Assembly (NCBI GenBank): GCA_022562835.1
Contig: JADFOM010000019.1
Location: forward strand, 1 to 16,911
DNA: 16,911 nt
Direction of reading: 5' to 3'
Source of the DNA: Acidobacteriota bacterium
Lineage (GTDB): Bacteria > Actinomycetota > Acidimicrobiia > Acidimicrobiales > SHLQ01
The translations under genes were made by a program, and so were the position numbers. This document shows positions 14,915 to 16,911 of the stretch, piece by piece; position 1 is the first letter of the stretch; every line of letters starts with the position of its first letter. The notes under the pieces were generated by a model. The model saw nothing but the letters and a program-made list of their open reading frames with translations, was not told where the DNA came from and did no database searches.

Positions 14915-16474
14915 TCACTCCGTCTTTGAGGGAGGTGCTTCGGGCGTAGCTTCGTCCAATGCCGCGTCGGGCTCTGCAGTCTCGGCGGGCTCTGCCTCGG
15001 TTGACACCTCAGCCGCCTCAGGTGCCTCAGCTTCAGTTGCTACCTCAGCGACCTCAGGTGCCTCAGCTTCAGTCGAAACCTCAGCCGCCTCAGGTGCCTC
15101 ACCTTCAGTCGAAACCTCAGCCGCTTCAGGTGGCTCGGTCGCGGCCTGTCCACCTTCGCCTGCCGCGTCGCTACCGTCACCGTATTCGGCGTAATACTCG
15201 GCCCAGGCTGCTTCCGCGTCGGACGCAGAATGTTCACCGGTGGGGCCGACGTAGTTGCCCTTGTCATCGTAGGCGTGTTCGCCGAAGTGTTCCTGGTACT
15301 CGGCCGCGACGCTGCCGCCTTCGGCAGCCTGCTTGATCGAGAGGCTGATACGTCGTCGCTGGAGATCGAGGTCGATGATCTTCACCCACAACTCCTCACC
15401 GGGTGTCACAACCTGCTCGGGCATTTCGACGTGGTGAGCCGACATCTCAGAAATGTGGACCAGGCCTTCGATACCGTCGCCGACCTGAACGAACGAACCG
15501 AATGGTACGAGTTTGGTTACGCGGCCGTATACGAGTTCGCCGACGCGGTGCTCGGTTGCAAATTCCTGCCAGGGATCCTGCTGGGTTGCCTTCAGCGAAA
15601 GGCTGATGCGTTCGCGCTCGAGATCGACCTCGAGCACTTCGACATCGATTTCGTCGCCGACCGCAACGACCGAGCCTGGATGGTCGACATGTTTCCAAGA
15701 GAGCTCGGAGACGTGGACTAACCCGTCCATACCACCGAGGTCTACGAATGCGCCGAAGTTGACAACGGAGGACACCACACCCTTGCGGCGTTCGCCTGGC
15801 TTGAGGTTGTCGAGGAACTCTTCACGTTGTTCGCGCTGTGTCTCCTCGAGCCAAGCGCGACGGCTGAGCACAACATTGTTGCGGTTCTTATCGAGCTCGA
15901 TGATCTTCGCTTCAAGCTTCTGACCGATGTAGGGCTGGAGATCCCGTACTCGTCGCAGTTCGACCAGCGAGGCGGGAAGGAAGCCGCGCAGACCAATATC
16001 TACGATGAGACCGCCCTTTACGACCTCGATGACGAGCCCCTCGACAACACCTTCGGCTTCCTTGATTTCTTCGATGGAGCCCCAGGCACGCTCGTACTGT
16101 GCCCGCTTCTTCGACAGGACCAGGCGCCCATCCTTGTCCTCTTTGGTGAGTACGAGTGCTTCGAGCTTGTCACCGAGGTTGACGATCTCGCTCGGGTCGA
16201 CGTCGTTGCGAATCGAGAGCTCGCGGACGGGAATTACGCCCTCTGACTTATAGCCGATGTCGAGCAGGACTTCGTCCATGTCGACTCTTACGACCGTTCC
16301 TTCAACCATCTGGCCGTCGTCGACCAACACCATCGTCTCGCCGTACGCCTCGTCGAGGCTCATCGAGCCCAGGTCGTTGGCAGTGATCTGGCGGGGGATG
16401 TAGTCGCCGTTGTCGTCGAACGTTCCCATTTCGGACGGACTATCGGTGGATACGGAGGTTGACTGGTCGGACAC
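14915..16474 (-). CDS. rpsA: 30S ribosomal protein S1
   Basis: S1 binds mRNA on the small ribosomal subunit and aids initiation. The 519-residue protein has four S1 (OB-fold) domains, at about 54-125, 141-207, 226-296 and 311-384; the last two carry the canonical GAFVD/GLVHVSELS and GSFVQ/GLVHISEMS signatures. Four domains plus a long acidic tail is the usual actinobacterial form. The tail (about 445-519) is almost all Ala, Glu, Pro, Ser, Thr and Val and holds tandem copies of a 12-residue unit like APEAAEVSTEAE. The start is GTG with an AGAGAGAAG purine stretch just upstream. It lies 125 bp after a methyltransferase gene. coaE and uvrB, its usual downstream neighbours, are here separated from it by the Tad operon. 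Confidence 0.97.
   Translation of the reverse strand: MSDQSTSVSTDSPSEMGTFDDNGDYIPRQITANDLGSMSLDEAYGETMVLVDDGQMVEGTVVRVDMDEVLLDIGYKSEGVIPVRELSIRNDVDPSEIVNLGDKLEALVLTKEDKDGRLVLSKKRAQYERAWGSIEEIKEAEGVVEGLVIEVVKGGLIVDIGLRGFLPASLVELRRVRDLQPYIGQKLEAKIIELDKNRNNVVLSRRAWLEETQREQREEFLDNLKPGERRKGVVSSVVNFGAFVDLGGMDGLVHVSELSWKHVDHPGSVVAVGDEIDVEVLEVDLERERISLSLKATQQDPWQEFATEHRVGELVYGRVTKLVPFGSFVQVGDGIEGLVHISEMSAHHVEMPEQVVTPGEELWVKIIDLDLQRRRISLSIKQAAEGGSVAAEYQEHFGEHAYDDKGNYVGPTGEHSASDAEAAWAEYYAEYGDGSDAAGEGGQAATEPPEAAEVSTEGEAPEAAEVSTEAEAPEVAEVATEAEAPEAAEVSTEAEPAETAEPDAALDEATPEAPPSKTE
14988..15131. repeat. 36-bp in-frame tandem repeat in the rpsA 3' end
   Basis: Four consecutive units of 36 bp start at 14988, 15024, 15060 and 15096. 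The last three are nearly identical, with a shared core CCTCAGCCGCCTCAGGT that is changed at a few positions; the first has diverged most. Each unit encodes 12 residues of the S1 acidic tail, so gain or loss of a unit keeps the frame. The units abut with no spacers, so it is not a CRISPR. Confidence 0.85.
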
Positions 16475-16564
16475 GATGCTTCTCTCTGGCGGATACGACG
16501 TCGATCGTGCTTGCTAATGCACGGCTGACCGGATCTCGACCAGCGTAAACATGCTAATGGCCCT

Positions 16565-16585
16565 GCGCCGAAAACCTTTCGGCGC
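16565..16585 (-). terminator. 9-bp-stem hairpin between the methyltransferase gene and rpsA
   Basis: GCGCCGAAA (16565-16573) and TTTCGGCGC (16577-16585) are exact reverse complements around a 3-base loop. It lies 14 bp past the methyltransferase stop. On the minus strand it is followed by AGGGCC, not a U-run, so it is either an imperfect terminator or a structure in the rpsA leader. Confidence 0.45.
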
Positions 16586-16599
16586 GCACCGACCGCCGC

Positions 16600-16911
16600 T
16601 CACTCCGGCCTTTGCGCCACGAGTAGAAATTCTGGTGATTCGATGGTCGGCTCATCCAACGAATATTTTCCCGGCTCGACACTGGCCACATGGCACACCT
16701 CGAGCGACGCGGCAGTCGCCATCAACCGCAGTTCGCGCGGCGTGTAGCAGGTAGTCCACAGATCTGCCGCCATGGCGACGCCGTCGCCGTTGTGAACCTC
16801 GGTGTGTTCGTGATTGGTCCCAGAAACTGCGTCGAACACGGTTTCCTCGTCGAGGTACTTGACCTGGAAGTAGGAGGAGAAGGCCGTCAGTGCCAGACGA
16901 CCGCCCGGTCG
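16600..16911 (-). CDS. SAM-dependent methyltransferase, C-terminal part
   Basis: The frame is open from the window edge to the stop at 16600 and gives the last 103 residues of a protein whose start lies outside. It begins RPGGRLALTAFSSYFQV, the usual post-motif III strand after the catalytic core of class I (Rossmann) methyltransferases. It continues with an acidic segment, YTPRELRLMATAASLEV (a helix-strand typical of the C-terminal end), and closes with the strand EFLLVAQRPE. The SAM-binding glycine motif is not in the window, so substrate and subgroup are unknown. It points towards rpsA, 125 bp upstream of it. Confidence 0.7.
   Translation of the reverse strand, partial: RPGGRLALTAFSSYFQVKYLDEETVFDAVSGTNHEHTEVHNGDGVAMAADLWTTCYTPRELRLMATAASLEVCHVASVEPGKYSLDEPTIESPEFLLVAQRPE

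Noticed and set aside
14988..15131. Possible CRISPR array from regularly spaced similar units
   Set aside because: Units are contiguous with no unique spacers and encode in-frame residues of S1.
14766..15194. Plus-strand Ala/Ser-rich repetitive open frame
   Set aside because: Its repeats are just the complement of the 36-bp units in the rpsA tail; no sign of an independent gene.

Overview
The window reads as a chromosomal segment of a moderately high-GC actinobacterium. The clues are the gene order rpsA-coaE-uvrB (a conserved actinobacterial neighbourhood), an S1 protein with four S1 domains and an acidic tail, several GTG starts, and a single-membrane style Tad/Flp pilus locus without a secretin. 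An acidimicrobial relative is my best guess, but that is inference. Every gene I can support is on the minus strand, so transcription runs from high to low coordinates.

Layout in transcription order: the 3' end of a SAM-dependent methyltransferase (16911-16600); rpsA for ribosomal protein S1 (16474-14915), whose acidic tail contains a 36-bp tandem repeat; then a block of about 11 kb lying between rpsA and coaE. This block is a Tad (tight adherence) type IVb pilus operon: cpaB/rcpC, tadZ/cpaE, tadA/cpaF, a tadB fused to an N-terminal secreted von Willebrand A-like domain, and tadC. It continues into a large GT-C-like membrane protein, a membrane GAF-containing sensor histidine kinase, a NarL-type response regulator, and last a very small Flp pilin followed by a perfect 13-bp-stem terminator. 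Housekeeping genes resume with coaE (dephospho-CoA kinase) and uvrB (excision repair). The window ends inside a second, unrelated GT-C-like polytopic membrane protein.

How the genes work together: TadA would power assembly on a TadB/TadC platform, TadZ would place the machine, CpaB is an envelope-side SAF-domain component, and Flp is the fibre subunit. Spacing is tight from cpaB to the kinase, including two ATGA overlaps (tadA/tadB and GT-C/kinase). This implies that a glycosyltransferase-like protein and a dedicated two-component system are co-expressed with the pilus motor. No prepilin peptidase, TadE/F pseudopilin or secretin gene is present here.

The most notable points are the kinase/regulator and GT-C genes embedded between pilus motor and pilin, the vWA-TadB fusion with a degraded metal site, a CoaE with Asn where the family has a functionally important Asp, the rpsA tail repeat, and an 8-8-8 inverted repeat just upstream of coaE. 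No rRNA, tRNA, CRISPR array, insertion sequence or phage gene was seen. No gene-free stretch exceeds 300 bases; the longest is the 227-bp rpsA-cpaB spacer.
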